A stretch of DNA of 64,000 nucleotides from Ruegeria sp. HKCCD4315 (lineage in GTDB: Bacteria > Pseudomonadota > Alphaproteobacteria > Rhodobacterales > Rhodobacteraceae), in NCBI RefSeq assembly GCF_013112245.1, contig NZ_WVRN01000001.1, positions 2,112,501 to 2,176,500 on the forward strand, in the 5' to 3' direction. The notes under the pieces were generated by a model. That model searched no databases, was not told the DNA's origin, and saw nothing but the letters and a program-made list of their open reading frames with translations. Shown here in pieces: positions 15,863 through 26,340 of the stretch; within the stretch, counting starts at the first letter, position 1, and each line of letters begins with the position of its first letter. The translations under genes and the position numbers were made by a program.

Positions 15863-16945
15863 ATGACAACGGTCGATCCAGAATTCAACGCAGACGCCGC
15901 CCGAGAGGCGCGCCGCGCCCGCCTGTTCACCCGCATCAACGCCGCAGACAAGTGGTTTCAGGTGCTTGGCCTTAGCTGGGCCACCCCTGTTCTGAAGGCT
16001 GCCGCCGGAGACAATCCTCGGGCCCAGGTGACCGAGATCTGGCGTTTGCTGATCGTGCCTTTGTTGTCGATCTGTGCCTTCCTGCTTCTGTGGGCGACAC
16101 TGGCCCCGAAAGTGCAGACCTCTTTGGGTGCAGTACCCGGACCGGCTCAGGTCTGGGAAGAAATGCTCAACCTCAACGAGGACGCACAAGCGAAGGCTGC
16201 CAAACGCGCCAAGTTCGAGGCTATGGTAGAGAAACGGAACCAGAAGCTGATCGATGCGGGCCGGGCGGATGAGGTCAAGCAAGTCGCCTATACCGGTGCG
16301 CCGTCCTACTATCAGCAGATCTGGACCTCGATCAAAACCGTGTTCTTCGGGTTCCTGATCGCGACCGTAGTAGCCGTACCTTTGGGGATCGCCGCTGGTC
16401 TGTCCCCAACTGCGAATGCGGCTCTGAACCCACTGATCCAGATCTTCAAGCCGGTCTCGCCGCTGGCATGGCTGCCGATTGTGACCATGATCGTCTCGGC
16501 GGTTTACGTCACCAATGACGGCTGGTTCGCGAAATCCTTTCTGATCTCGGCCATCACCGTGACACTTTGTTCGTTGTGGCCGACCCTGATCAATACCGCA
16601 CTGGGCGTGGCGTCCATCGACAAGGACCTAGTGAACGTCTCCAAAGTTCTGAAAATGAACACTTATACCAAGATCACCAAGCTGGTGCTGCCTTCAGCGC
16701 TGCCGCTGATTTTCACCGGCCTGCGCCTGTCACTGGGTGTCGGCTGGATGGTTCTAATCGCCGCGGAAATGCTGGCGCAGAACCCCGGTCTGGGCAAATT
16801 TGTCTGGGATGAGTTCCAGAACGGTTCCTCCAGTTCGCTCGCCAAGATCATGGTTGCAGTCTTCACCATCGGCATCATTGGCTTCCTGCTGGACCGGGTG
16901 ATGTACGCGCTGCAATCCCTGTTTACCTTCACGAATAACCGGTGA
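15863..16945 (+). CDS. nrtB: Nitrate ABC transporter permease
   Basis: A 360-residue inner-membrane permease of the NrtB/SsuC family. The conserved BPD_transp_1 core begins near residue 155 (SIKTVFFGFLIATVVAVPLG) and carries the PLAWLPIVTMIV loop and the GVGWMVLIAAEMLAQNPGLG coupling region. It is longer than typical NrtB by some 80 residues: a soluble N-terminus, one early membrane segment, and a charged stretch near residues 100-140 (AQAKAAKRAKFEAMVEKRNQ). Start ATG 15863 has AAGGA upstream. The ATPase gene begins at its stop. Confidence 0.9.
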   Translation: MTTVDPEFNADAAREARRARLFTRINAADKWFQVLGLSWATPVLKAAAGDNPRAQVTEIWRLLIVPLLSICAFLLLWATLAPKVQTSLGAVPGPAQVWEEMLNLNEDAQAKAAKRAKFEAMVEKRNQKLIDAGRADEVKQVAYTGAPSYYQQIWTSIKTVFFGFLIATVVAVPLGIAAGLSPTANAALNPLIQIFKPVSPLAWLPIVTMIVSAVYVTNDGWFAKSFLISAITVTLCSLWPTLINTALGVASIDKDLVNVSKVLKMNTYTKITKLVLPSALPLIFTGLRLSLGVGWMVLIAAEMLAQNPGLGKFVWDEFQNGSSSSLAKIMVAVFTIGIIGFLLDRVMYALQSLFTFTNNR

Positions 16946-16950
16946 TCGAG

Positions 16951-18630
16951 ATGAGCATTCTTAGCTTCAAGAACGCCTCGAAATCCTTCGGCGAGGGCAC
17001 TGCGCGCACGGATGTGCTGAAAGGCATCGATCTGGACGTGCAAGAGGGCGAGTTTCTGGTGATCCTCGGCTTCTCGGGCACCGGCAAGACCACCCTGATC
17101 AACCTGATGGCGGGGCTTGATAGCCCGACCAGCGGAGAGGTCACGTTCAAAGGCGCTCCGGTCAAAGGGCCAGGCCCGGAACGGGGCGTGATCTTTCAGA
17201 ACTACTCGCTGATGCCGTGGCTAACGGTCAGCGGCAATGTGGGGTTGGCGGTCGATACGGTCTTCCCCGGTCTTAGTAAGACCGAAAAGGCCGAGAAGGT
17301 AGCGCATTATGTGCAGATGGTGGGCCTTAGCCATGCTGCTACGCGCCGCCCCGCAGAACTGTCCGGCGGGATGCGCCAGCGGGTCAACGTGGCGCGCGCC
17401 TTGTCGATGAACCCTGAGGTTCTGCTGCTGGATGAGCCTTTATCGGCGCTTGACGCGCTCACCCGCGCCAATCTGGCGGATGAGATCGAGCATATCTGGG
17501 AAGCTGACAAGAAAACCTGCGTTCTGATCACCAATGATGTGGACGAAGCGATCATTCTGGCCGACCGCATAATTGCCCTGAACCCTGATGGAACGCTGGG
17601 TCAGGAGTTCCGCGTGTCGATCCCGCGCCCGCGCGAACGCAGTGCCATGAACAACGATGAGACGTTCAAGCGCCTGCGCGCTGATGTCACCAAATACCTG
17701 ATGGATGTGGGGATCGAGGCCAAGGTTGAAGGCTCGCGCATCCTGCCCGACGTGACGCCAATTCATGGCGTGCCCACGGCGGTAGCAGAGGCGCAGAAGG
17801 GGATGATCCAGGACCGGTTCCTCGACTTCTCACAATTGCACAAGGTCTACCCTACGCCCAAGGGCCCTCTGACCGTGGTCGAAGATTTCGACCTGAAAAT
17901 CGACAAGGGCGAGTTCATCTCGTTGATCGGCCATTCGGGCTGCGGCAAGTCCACCGTTTTGACCATGGCAGCCGGGCTTAACGGCATCTCGAAAGGCGCG
18001 ATCAAACTGGACGGTCGTCACGTCGAAGGGGCTGATCCAGAACGCGCCGTGGTGTTCCAATCGCCTAACCTGTTCCCCTGGCTCAGCGCCAAAGAGAATG
18101 TCGCGATCGGTGTGGATAAGGTCTACCCAAAAGCCAGCATGGCCGAGCGGCAGGATGTGGTCGAATACTATCTGGAACGCGTTGGTCTGGCCGATGCGAT
18201 GGACAAATCCGCCTCTGACCTGTCGAACGGGATGAAGCAGCGCGTCGGCATCGCCCGCGCTTTTGCCCTGTCTCCCAAACTCCTGTTGCTGGATGAACCT
18301 TTTGGAATGCTCGACAGCCTCACCCGCTGGGAATTGCAGGAAGTGCTGATGGAGGTCTGGTCCCGCACCAAGGTCACCGCGATCTGTGTGACCCATGATG
18401 TGGACGAGGCGATCCTGCTGGCCGACCGCGTGGTGATGATGACCAACGGCCCACAGGCGACCATCGGCAAAATCACCAAGGTCGACCTGCCACGCCCACG
18501 CACGCGCAAAGCCCTGTTAGAGCACCCAGATTACTACGCCTACAGGCAGGAAGTCCTCGATTTTCTGGAAGAATACGAACATGGCGCCAAACCCAAAACA
18601 CCTGCCCCCAAGGCGATTGCAGCGGAGTGA
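16951..18630 (+). CDS. Nitrate ABC transporter ATPase, tandem two-domain (NrtC/NrtD-type fusion)
   Basis: A 559-residue protein with two full ABC domains. Domain 1: Walker A GFSGTGKTT (about 37-45), signature LSGGMRQRV, Walker B VLLLDEPLSALD, switch given as ITNDVDEA. Domain 2 from about residue 290: Walker A GHSGCGKST, signature LSNGMKQRV, Walker B LLLLDEPFGMLD, THDVDEA. The switch His is Asn in domain 1, so catalysis may be asymmetric. ATG 16951 is preferred over GTG 16942, which overlaps the nrtB stop. Unlike cyanobacterial NrtC there is no NrtA-like regulatory tail. Confidence 0.9.
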   Translation: MSILSFKNASKSFGEGTARTDVLKGIDLDVQEGEFLVILGFSGTGKTTLINLMAGLDSPTSGEVTFKGAPVKGPGPERGVIFQNYSLMPWLTVSGNVGLAVDTVFPGLSKTEKAEKVAHYVQMVGLSHAATRRPAELSGGMRQRVNVARALSMNPEVLLLDEPLSALDALTRANLADEIEHIWEADKKTCVLITNDVDEAIILADRIIALNPDGTLGQEFRVSIPRPRERSAMNNDETFKRLRADVTKYLMDVGIEAKVEGSRILPDVTPIHGVPTAVAEAQKGMIQDRFLDFSQLHKVYPTPKGPLTVVEDFDLKIDKGEFISLIGHSGCGKSTVLTMAAGLNGISKGAIKLDGRHVEGADPERAVVFQSPNLFPWLSAKENVAIGVDKVYPKASMAERQDVVEYYLERVGLADAMDKSASDLSNGMKQRVGIARAFALSPKLLLLDEPFGMLDSLTRWELQEVLMEVWSRTKVTAICVTHDVDEAILLADRVVMMTNGPQATIGKITKVDLPRPRTRKALLEHPDYYAYRQEVLDFLEEYEHGAKPKTPAPKAIAAE

Positions 18631-18634
18631 GATC

Positions 18635-21070
18635 ATGAAGCAAAGACTTGTAGTCATTGGCGCAGGTATGGCCTCGGGGCGGGTGCTGGAGCACCTGACC
18701 GACGCCGCGCCGGATGCGTTCGACATCACCCTGTTCAACGCCGAGCCGCGCGGGAATTACAACCGCATCATGCTCAGCCCGGTGCTGTCGGGCGAGAAAA
18801 CCTATGAAGAGATCGTGACCCACGACGATGCCTGGTACGCCGCGCGGGGCATTGCCTGCCGCTTTGGTGAGAAGGTTGAGAAAATCGACCGCGAGATGAA
18901 GGTGGTCGAGGGTGCAAATGGCCACATTCCATACGACAAACTGGTTATCGCGACGGGGTCGAACCCGTTCATGATCCCTCTGCCCGGCCATAATCTGGAC
19001 GGAGTGATTGCCTATCGCGATCTGGAAGACACCCAGCAGATGATGGGTATGGGCCCGAACAACAAGGTTGTCGTGATCGGCGGCGGCCTGCTGGGGCTTG
19101 AGGCCGCTGCGGGCATGGCCGCGCATGGGGTCGACGTGACCGTCGTTCACATCATGGGCCACCTGATGGAGCGTCAGCTGGACGAAGCCGCAGGGTATTT
19201 GCTGAAGAAGTCGCTGGAAGACAAAGGTATCAAGATCTGCCTGCAGGCGAACTCCAAAGAAATCCTTGGGGAAGACGGCAAGGTCCGCGCTTTGTTGCTG
19301 GATGACGGGACCGAACTGCCCTGTGATCTGCTGGTCATGGCGGTGGGCATCCGACCCAATACGGCGCTGGCGCAAGAGGCTGGTCTGGCCACCGGGCGTG
19401 GCATTCATGTGGATGACCAGATGGTGACCTCGGACCCGGATGTCTTTGCGGTTGGTGAGTGTGTCGAACATGACGGAGAGGTCTTTGGCCTTGTCGCACC
19501 GCTCTACGATCAAGCGAAAGTCGCAGCGCAGGCATTGCTGGAGGAAGACGCTGCTTTCATGCAGAAAACACTGTCGACCAAGTTGAAGGTCACCGGCTGC
19601 GATCTGTTCAGCGCTGGCGACTTCGCCGAAGGGCCAGGACGTGAGGATATCGTGTTCCGAGACCCCTCGCGCGGGGTCTACAAACGCCTTGTGATCGAAG
19701 AGGATCGTCTGGTTGGCGCCGTTATGTATGGCGACACGGCCGATGGCAGCTGGTTCTTTGGCCTGATCAAGGATGGCACCAGCATCGAAGAGATGCGAGA
19801 GACACTGATCTTCGGCCCGGCCTATCAGGGGGGCGATACCGCGGACCCTCTCTCAGCCGTTGCAGCATTGCCGCCTGAGGCGGAGATTTGCGGCTGCAAC
19901 GGCGTATGCAAAGGCGAGATTGTCGAGGCGATCAACGCAGGCGCCGACGATCTGGACGCGGTTCGTGCAGGCACCAAGGCGAGTGCGTCCTGCGGCACCT
20001 GTACTGGGCTGGTGGAACAGGTGTTGCAGGTCACATTGGGTGACGACTTCCAGATGCCAACGGCGCAACCAATCTGCGGCTGCACCGATCTGACGCATGA
20101 GGATGTACGTCGTCTGATCAAGGGCCAGGAACTTAAAAGTCAGGCTGCCGTCTGGCAAGATCTTGGCTGGACGACGCCCAATGGCTGCCATGTCTGCCGT
20201 CCGGCGATCAACTATTACCTGCTGACGGATTGGCCGCTGGAGTATCAGGACGACCCGCAAAGCCGCTTTGTGAACGAACGCAAACACGCCAACATCCAGA
20301 AGGACGGCACATTTAGCGTTGTACCGCGTATGTGGGGCGGGATCACCACGCCTGACGAACTGCGCGCCATTGCAAATGCGGCGGACAAGTACGATGTGCC
20401 CACCGTCAAGGTTACTGGCGGTCAGCGGATCGATCTGCTGGGCGTCAAAGGCGAAGATCTGCCCGCCATATGGTCAGACCTGAACAAGGCCGGGCTGGTC
20501 TCTGGCCACGCCTATTCCAAAGGTCTGCGCACGGTCAAAACCTGCGTCGGCACCGATCATTGCCGGTTTGGTACACAGGACAGCACTGGGCTTGGCATCA
20601 AGCTTGAGAAAATCCTGTGGGGGTCGTGGACGCCGCACAAGCTGAAGCTGGCCGTATCCGGCTGCCCTCGAAACTGTGCCGAGGCGACGTGCAAGGACAT
20701 CGGCGTGGTCTGCGTGGACTCAGGCTATCAGATCAGCATCGGCGGGGCCGCAGGCATGGACGTCAAAGAAACCGAATTGCTCTGCCAGGTTCCCACCGAA
20801 GACGAAGCAATCGAGATTGTGATGGCCGTCACGCAGGCCTATCGCGAAGGCGGTAAATATCTGGATCGCCTGTATAAATGGTTGGGTAAGGTCGGAATGG
20901 GCTGGGTCCAAGCTCAGGTTGTTGAAGACCTTGAAAACCGCGCCGCCCTGGTCGCCCGGTTCGAACTGTCGCAGAGCATCTACCGCAAAGACCCGTGGGC
21001 CGAACACGTCAAAGAAAAAGCGCGGACCTACGCGCCAATTGCAGATTTCACACTGGAGGCCGCGGAATGA
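18635..21070 (+). CDS. nirB: Assimilatory NAD(P)H-nitrite reductase large subunit
   Basis: Reduces nitrite to ammonium with FAD, Fe-S clusters and siroheme; 811 residues. An N-terminal pyridine-nucleotide/FAD module (VVIGAGMASGRVLEHL, VVVIGGGLLGLEAAAGM) is followed by two BFD-like 2Fe-2S modules (ICGCNGVCKG with SCGTCTG near 417-456; ICGCTDLTHEDVRRLI with CHVCRP near 480-525). The sulfite/nitrite reductase half carries the siroheme-4Fe4S cysteines in TCVGTDHC (about 639-646) and GCPRNC (about 676-681). ATG 18635 has GGAG upstream, and nirD overlaps its stop. No siroheme synthase gene is in the window. Confidence 0.95.
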   Translation: MKQRLVVIGAGMASGRVLEHLTDAAPDAFDITLFNAEPRGNYNRIMLSPVLSGEKTYEEIVTHDDAWYAARGIACRFGEKVEKIDREMKVVEGANGHIPYDKLVIATGSNPFMIPLPGHNLDGVIAYRDLEDTQQMMGMGPNNKVVVIGGGLLGLEAAAGMAAHGVDVTVVHIMGHLMERQLDEAAGYLLKKSLEDKGIKICLQANSKEILGEDGKVRALLLDDGTELPCDLLVMAVGIRPNTALAQEAGLATGRGIHVDDQMVTSDPDVFAVGECVEHDGEVFGLVAPLYDQAKVAAQALLEEDAAFMQKTLSTKLKVTGCDLFSAGDFAEGPGREDIVFRDPSRGVYKRLVIEEDRLVGAVMYGDTADGSWFFGLIKDGTSIEEMRETLIFGPAYQGGDTADPLSAVAALPPEAEICGCNGVCKGEIVEAINAGADDLDAVRAGTKASASCGTCTGLVEQVLQVTLGDDFQMPTAQPICGCTDLTHEDVRRLIKGQELKSQAAVWQDLGWTTPNGCHVCRPAINYYLLTDWPLEYQDDPQSRFVNERKHANIQKDGTFSVVPRMWGGITTPDELRAIANAADKYDVPTVKVTGGQRIDLLGVKGEDLPAIWSDLNKAGLVSGHAYSKGLRTVKTCVGTDHCRFGTQDSTGLGIKLEKILWGSWTPHKLKLAVSGCPRNCAEATCKDIGVVCVDSGYQISIGGAAGMDVKETELLCQVPTEDEAIEIVMAVTQAYREGGKYLDRLYKWLGKVGMGWVQAQVVEDLENRAALVARFELSQSIYRKDPWAEHVKEKARTYAPIADFTLEAAE

Positions 21071-21399
21071 GCTGGATCGACATCGGACATATCGACGAGG
21101 TTCCCTTGCGAGGGGCGCGTCTGGTCAAGACGCATATTGGCTGCATCGCAGTCTTCCGTACTGCCGAGGCGGAGGTCTTTGCCGCGACCAACAGCTGCCC
21201 GCACAAGGGCGGTCCGTTGTCTGAGGGTATCGTGCACGGGCAGTCGGTGACCTGTCCTTTGCACAATTGGGTATTTGACCTGAACACGGGCGAGGCGCAG
21301 GGCGCTGATGCTGGCCGCATCACCATCTATCCCGTGCGCCTTGAAGAGGACCGTATCCTGTTGGACGACAGCGCAGTTACCCGGCGGAGCGCCGCCTGA
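21067..21399 (+). CDS. nirD: Nitrite reductase small subunit, Rieske-type
   Basis: A 110-residue Rieske-fold protein of the NirD type. The cluster region reads TNSCPHKGGPLSEG and TCPLHNWVFDLNTGEAQG; the CPH and CPLH pairs are the ligand motifs, so unlike some NirD proteins it retains potential 2Fe-2S ligands. ATG 21067 overlaps the nirB stop (ATGA), and its own TGA overlaps the nasA ATG (TGATG). The open frame further upstream lies inside nirB and is ignored. Confidence 0.92.
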   Translation: MSWIDIGHIDEVPLRGARLVKTHIGCIAVFRTAEAEVFAATNSCPHKGGPLSEGIVHGQSVTCPLHNWVFDLNTGEAQGADAGRITIYPVRLEEDRILLDDSAVTRRSAA

Positions 21400-24053
21400 T
21401 GGACGGAAGTGGTCTGCCCGAAGTTCGCTCGACTTGCGCCTATTGCGGGGTCGGTTGCGGTGTGCTTCTGCGACCCGATGGGGCCGGAGGCTTGACTGTT
21501 CGCGGTGATCCGGATCATCCGGCGAATTTCGGGCGTTTGTGCTCGAAAGGCTTGGCTTTGGGCGAAACAGTCGGGCTGGAACATCGGTTGCTGGCTCCTC
21601 GCGCCTTCGGCCTGGACACAAACTGGGACAAGGCGCTGCAGCTGGTCGCAGATCGGTTTTCTGCTGCAATCAAGAACCATGGACCGGACAGCGTGGCATT
21701 TTACGTCTCGGGGCAGTTGCTGACAGAGGATTACTACGTCGCCAACAAGCTGATGAAGGGTTTCATGGGGTCGGCCAACATCGACACCAATTCTCGACTG
21801 TGTATGGCGTCAACAGTGGCCGGACACAAACGCGCCTTTGGCACAGATACGGTGCCCGGGACTTATGAGGATCTGGACGAGGCTGATTTGGTTGTCTTGG
21901 TTGGCTCAAACCTTGCTTGGTGCCACCCCGTTCTCTATCAGCGCGTGATAGCCGCACGTCAGGCGCGCGGTACAAGGATTGTGGTTGTCGATCCGCGTCG
22001 AACAGCAAGCTGCGATCAAGCAGATCTTCATCTGGCGTTGCAACCTGGCAGCGACGTGGCGCTGTTTAATCGACTGCTAACCAGAATTCACCAGACGGGG
22101 CATGTGGCACCGGATTTTCTGGATCGCAGCCATGGGTACAATGAAGCCCTCGAACTCGCCCAGCTTGATGATCCTGATGAGACCGGGCTTACCCCAGATG
22201 AAATCGAAGCGTTTTGCGATCTGTGGATTGGAACCGAGCGGGTTGTTACGATTTTCAGTCAGGGCGTGAACCAGTCTTCCAGTGGTACAGATAAGGTCAA
22301 CGCGATCCTGAACTGCCATCTGGCCACCGGGCGGATCGGGCGCGCAGGGATGGGTCCGTTCTCGGTCACCGGTCAGCCAAACGCCATGGGTGGTCGAGAG
22401 GTTGGCGGTCTGGCCAACATGCTCGCATGTCACTTGGATATTGAAAACGAGGCCCACAGATCAGCCGTCCGGGACTTCTGGAAAGCACCAACGATGCCGG
22501 AGGAGCAAGGGCTTAAAGCGGTGGACTTGTTTCGCGCTGTCGAACGCGGTCAGATAAAAGCACTTTGGATCATCCACACCAATCCGGCGGCCACCATGCC
22601 GGATGCCGACCGGGTGAAGTCAGCGATCGAAAGTTGTCCATTCACAGTTGTCAGCGACCTGACTGCCCGGACAGACACCGCGCGTCTCGCAGACGTATTG
22701 CTTCCAGCGGCAGGATGGGGCGAAAAATGCGGCACTGTAACCAATTCAGACCGCACGATCAGCCGACAACGCGCCGTTTTAACCCCTCCGGGACAGGCAC
22801 GCGCGGATTGGGATATTTTGGCCGAGGTGGGTCGCCGCATGGGGTGGACCGAGGCATTTAGCTATAAGACCCCTGCTCAGATTTTTCGAGAATACGCTAA
22901 GATGACCTCGCTTGCCGTAGCATTTGGCAAAGACTTGGATATTACAGAATTTTCGGACATTGATGACGCGGGCTACGAAGCGCTGAGCCCGACAATGTGG
23001 CCGACGACATCCCGCAATTCGAATGGTCGTTTTTTTGGTGATGCGCAGTTTTTTCATCCTGATGGCAAAGCACGTTTTGTTCCCGTCACCCATCGTTCAC
23101 CCAAAGCGGCGACTTCTGAACAATACCCGTTTCTGTTGAATACAGGACGAAACCGGGATCAGTGGCACACTATGACCCGGTCTGGGTTGTCTCCGCGTCT
23201 TTCGGCCCATTTGGCTGAACCATATGTCGAGGTTAATCCGAAAGACGTTGATCGGTTGGGTATTGGTGCCGCAGACTTGGTCGAGCTCAACAGCGCAGTC
23301 GGAAACGGCATCTTTCGACTTCGCATCACAGACACGGTCGCTCCAGGTCAAGTGTTTGCTCCCATTCATTGGACAGGTGAAACGGCACCAACAGCCCGTG
23401 TGGATGCGCTTGTTCCAAGTGTAGTTGATCCAGTCTCTGGACAACCTGAGAGCAAGGCGGCGGCTGTTTCGGTGCGACGTATGAATGCTTCGTGGTACGG
23501 CTTCGCCGTGTCTGTCGATGCGGTCTCACCTACGGCAGAATACTGGGCAATGAGCAAAACGGCCAAGGGTTACAGGATCGAGTTAGCAGGGAAGCAAGAC
23601 ATTGACGATTGGGAACAGAAAGCCCGAGATTGGTTTGGACTACCCGATGCCGTAGTGACCTCAATCGAAGATCCCAAACGCGGCTCGCACAGGATCGCGT
23701 TGTCTGACGGTCAGCGCCTTTTGGCAGCGCTCTTTGTCTCGCGCCAACCTATCACACTGATGCGAGATTATTTGGCAACATTGCCTGAGGTCTCATTCCA
23801 TCAGATTCTGTCTGGCCGGTCATCTACTGCGTCTGAAGATTGCGGACCGATCGTCTGTTCGTGTTTCGGCGTCGGGCTAAAAACCATCATCGACGCCATT
23901 CAAGAAAAACGGTTGATCAATGTGGACGATATCGGAAATGCCCTTCAAGCTGGAACGAACTGCGGTTCATGCCGACCAGAGTTGGCTGACTTGGTCACCG
24001 AGCATTCGAAGTTGAAACGCAAAAACCCGAAGAATTGCCTTCAAGAACAATAA
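21399..24053 (+). CDS. nasA: Assimilatory nitrate reductase catalytic subunit
   Basis: Molybdopterin-guanine-dinucleotide enzyme reducing nitrate to nitrite, 884 residues. The N-terminal 4Fe-4S ligands read CAYCGVGC with a fourth Cys in GRLCSKG (about 13-48). The Mo-bis-MGD core has NSRLCMASTVAGHKRAFGTD, a QGVNQSSSGTDKVNAILNCH block and GRNRDQWHTMTRSG. A C-terminal BFD-like 2Fe-2S module is seen in IVCSCFGVGLKTIID and GTNCGSCRPE (about 820-870), as in Klebsiella-type NasA. Electron supply is not obvious: no separate NasB/flavodoxin reductase gene is adjacent. Last gene of the nrt-nir-nas operon. Confidence 0.94.
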   Translation: MDGSGLPEVRSTCAYCGVGCGVLLRPDGAGGLTVRGDPDHPANFGRLCSKGLALGETVGLEHRLLAPRAFGLDTNWDKALQLVADRFSAAIKNHGPDSVAFYVSGQLLTEDYYVANKLMKGFMGSANIDTNSRLCMASTVAGHKRAFGTDTVPGTYEDLDEADLVVLVGSNLAWCHPVLYQRVIAARQARGTRIVVVDPRRTASCDQADLHLALQPGSDVALFNRLLTRIHQTGHVAPDFLDRSHGYNEALELAQLDDPDETGLTPDEIEAFCDLWIGTERVVTIFSQGVNQSSSGTDKVNAILNCHLATGRIGRAGMGPFSVTGQPNAMGGREVGGLANMLACHLDIENEAHRSAVRDFWKAPTMPEEQGLKAVDLFRAVERGQIKALWIIHTNPAATMPDADRVKSAIESCPFTVVSDLTARTDTARLADVLLPAAGWGEKCGTVTNSDRTISRQRAVLTPPGQARADWDILAEVGRRMGWTEAFSYKTPAQIFREYAKMTSLAVAFGKDLDITEFSDIDDAGYEALSPTMWPTTSRNSNGRFFGDAQFFHPDGKARFVPVTHRSPKAATSEQYPFLLNTGRNRDQWHTMTRSGLSPRLSAHLAEPYVEVNPKDVDRLGIGAADLVELNSAVGNGIFRLRITDTVAPGQVFAPIHWTGETAPTARVDALVPSVVDPVSGQPESKAAAVSVRRMNASWYGFAVSVDAVSPTAEYWAMSKTAKGYRIELAGKQDIDDWEQKARDWFGLPDAVVTSIEDPKRGSHRIALSDGQRLLAALFVSRQPITLMRDYLATLPEVSFHQILSGRSSTASEDCGPIVCSCFGVGLKTIIDAIQEKRLINVDDIGNALQAGTNCGSCRPELADLVTEHSKLKRKNPKNCLQEQ

Positions 24054-24360
24054 AGATTGGCGTGGGATCTTCGAGCAGAACTGCGGTTTGCTTTAGTTGG
24101 CGTTCTAATTAAGCATGGGTTCTGTTCATTCTATACCACATATCCAATTTAGCCTTACTTGGGGACGACGACGGCTTTGCCTTCTATTCCAGAACTCCAC
24201 CCGTGTCCGAGTTTCGCGTCTGAAGTAAATGTCTCCTCTGACGAGCCGCACTGTAGCTACAGCGCCGAAATTCGCATCGCCACTACGGGCCTCGAGTCAA
24301 CTGAAGCAAGCCCGCCACCTTCCTTATTTGATGGCGGGTGATATTCGCGCCCAAATTGAG
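24054..24360. other. Convergent intergenic region, nasA / cpdB-like
   Basis: No gene recognised. CCCGCCA (24311-24317) and TGGCGGG (24332-24338) form a 7-bp stem with a 14-base loop, 23 bases beyond the stop of the minus-strand cpdB-like gene. It may end that transcript, although only scattered T residues follow. I see no clear terminator for the nas operon. Confidence 0.45.
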
Positions 24361-26340
24361 TCAGAGCTTGATCCGGAAGGCTGCAAAGCCGTCAGCACCT
24401 TCTCCGGCGTCCTCGATTGTGACTCCCTTGACGTCGCCCATATAGTCTCGTGCTTTTGGGCCGGTCTCGAACAATACAGTCGTGTCCGCAAGCGGAGCAA
24501 AAGACCAGTTGGCATCTGCCTTTGGATCAATCGTTCCTTGCTCGACAATGTAGCGCACGATGACATCGCGGTTCGTATCTGGGGCTTCGAATACAATTGT
24601 GTCACCCAACGCTCCGGGGAAGGATCCACCGCCTGACGCACGATAATTGTTGGTGGCGATAATGAACTCCATGTCTTTGGTAACCGGTTCGCCGTTGTAC
24701 GAAAGATTCACAACCCGCGCTGCATCCGGGTTAATCTCTTCGCCTTTGGGTCCGAAGCGCGAGGGTTGGGACAGGTCAATTTCATAGGTCACGCCATCCA
24801 TGACGTCGAAGTTGTAAGATGGGAATTCCGGGTTCAGCAGGATTGCATCTTTTGAACCCGTTTCAACCTGATTGAACATTCCGGCCGACCGTTCAAGCCA
24901 GCCTCTGACTTGCGCACCATTCACGCGGACCGCGCGGACCGTATTCGGATAGAGATACAGATCGGCAACGTTTTTGATGGCAACGTCACCAACGGGAACA
25001 TCGGTGTAGTATTCCGGACCGCCGCGGCCACCAGCTTTGAAAGGTGCTGCCGCAGACAGGATCGGCAGGCCTTCATGTTCGGTGCCTTTCAACATCTCTT
25101 CGACATACCACTTCTGTGCAATTGATACGATTTGGACAGACGGGTCATCCGCGACCAGCGCGAAATAGCTGTGCAGCGGGGCCGAGGTCTTACCAACAGC
25201 GCGACGCACATAGGCCAGCGTTTCGTCGTGAACTGTCGCAACCGAGTCGAGGACTCGCTGATCATCTTCGACCAAGGCGGTGATGGATCGGTCTTCGTTC
25301 CTTTGGGAAATAGGTCGCGCCTCGGATGTGGTTGTCACCACACGCCATTTATTTCCATCCCGTTCCAGCAGCAGATCCAGTACACCAAGATGCGAGCCCC
25401 AGAAGCCGCCCATGACGGCGGGCTTGCCCATCAGTGTGCCTTTTTCAACATCGATGCCGGGACGGTCCGCAAATGTTGGCGACGGAAAGACCAAATGGTT
25501 GTGACCCGTGGCAAGCGCGTCGATCCCTTCAACGCCAGCCAGCACGACCGAAGCGTTTTCCATACCGTCTTCATGGTTGGCGTCGCCAATTCCCGAATGC
25601 GACAACGCAATGATCAGGTCGCAGCCCTGTTCCTGCATCTCAGGCACATAGGCTTTGGCCGTCTCAACAATATCCCGCGCTTCGACATTGCCCTCGAGAT
25701 GCTTGCGATCCCAGTTCATAATCTGCGGCGGGGTGAACCCGATCACACCAATCTTGATCGGATGCTTTGTGCCGTCACCCACTTCAATCTCTCGGTCGAG
25801 AATGGCGTAGGGTTGAACGAACGTCTTGTCCTCGCGCGGGCTTGCGCCTTTCTCCTTTGCTACGTTAGCCAGAACCACTGGGAAATCCGCACCTGCCAAA
25901 GAGGTCTCAAGAAAGTTCAACCCATAATTAAACTCGTGATTGCCCAGTGTGGTCGCATCATAACCAACTGTGTTGAATGCGGTGATTATTGGGTGGCTGT
26001 CACCTTCTTTCATACCGCGTTCATAGGCGATGTAATCACCCATCGGATTGCCTTGAAGAAAGTCTCCGTTATCAACCAAAATCGAGTTGGTCGCTTCCGC
26101 GCGGATTTCATTGATGATCGAGGCCGTACGGGACAGTCCTACCGTGTCGCGGGGCTTGTCGGCATAGTAATCATAGGGGAAGACGTGAACATGAATGTCT
26201 GTAGTTTCCATGATCCGAAGATGCGCTTGGTTGTTGGCCGCGGCAGCAGAGAAAGGATGAAGCGTAACTGCAGCAGCACTCGCAGCTGTCGTGTACAGAA
26301 ACTGGCGACGCGAAAATAGCGGACGGTTAGAGAACGACAT
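24361..26340 (-). CDS. cpdB: 2',3'-cyclic-nucleotide 2'-phosphodiesterase / 3'-nucleotidase (CpdB-like)
   Basis: A 659-residue periplasmic metallophosphoesterase that releases phosphate or nucleosides from extracellular nucleotides. The start at 26340 gives [20 protein letters not shown], with a classic Tat motif SRRQFL and AAA cleavage site, and GAGAGG just upstream. The N-terminal calcineurin-like domain has [32 protein letters not shown], and [12 protein letters not shown]. The C-terminal 5'-nucleotidase domain has [20 protein letters not shown] with [15 protein letters not shown]. It stands alone between the nas operon and the IS. Confidence 0.9.
   Translation of the reverse strand: MSFSNRPLFSRRQFLYTTAASAAAVTLHPFSAAAANNQAHLRIMETTDIHVHVFPYDYYADKPRDTVGLSRTASIINEIRAEATNSILVDNGDFLQGNPMGDYIAYERGMKEGDSHPIITAFNTVGYDATTLGNHEFNYGLNFLETSLAGADFPVVLANVAKEKGASPREDKTFVQPYAILDREIEVGDGTKHPIKIGVIGFTPPQIMNWDRKHLEGNVEARDIVETAKAYVPEMQEQGCDLIIALSHSGIGDANHEDGMENASVVLAGVEGIDALATGHNHLVFPSPTFADRPGIDVEKGTLMGKPAVMGGFWGSHLGVLDLLLERDGNKWRVVTTTSEARPISQRNEDRSITALVEDDQRVLDSVATVHDETLAYVRRAVGKTSAPLHSYFALVADDPSVQIVSIAQKWYVEEMLKGTEHEGLPILSAAAPFKAGGRGGPEYYTDVPVGDVAIKNVADLYLYPNTVRAVRVNGAQVRGWLERSAGMFNQVETGSKDAILLNPEFPSYNFDVMDGVTYEIDLSQPSRFGPKGEEINPDAARVVNLSYNGEPVTKDMEFIIATNNYRASGGGSFPGALGDTIVFEAPDTNRDVIVRYIVEQGTIDPKADANWSFAPLADTTVLFETGPKARDYMGDVKGVTIEDAGEGADGFAAFRIKL

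Noticed and set aside
18473..19513. 346-codon minus-strand open frame
   Set aside because: Antisense to the ATPase end and nirB; no recognisable product.
25132..26319. 395-codon plus-strand open frame
   Set aside because: Antisense to the cpdB-like gene, whose Tat signal and phosphoesterase motifs are unmistakable.
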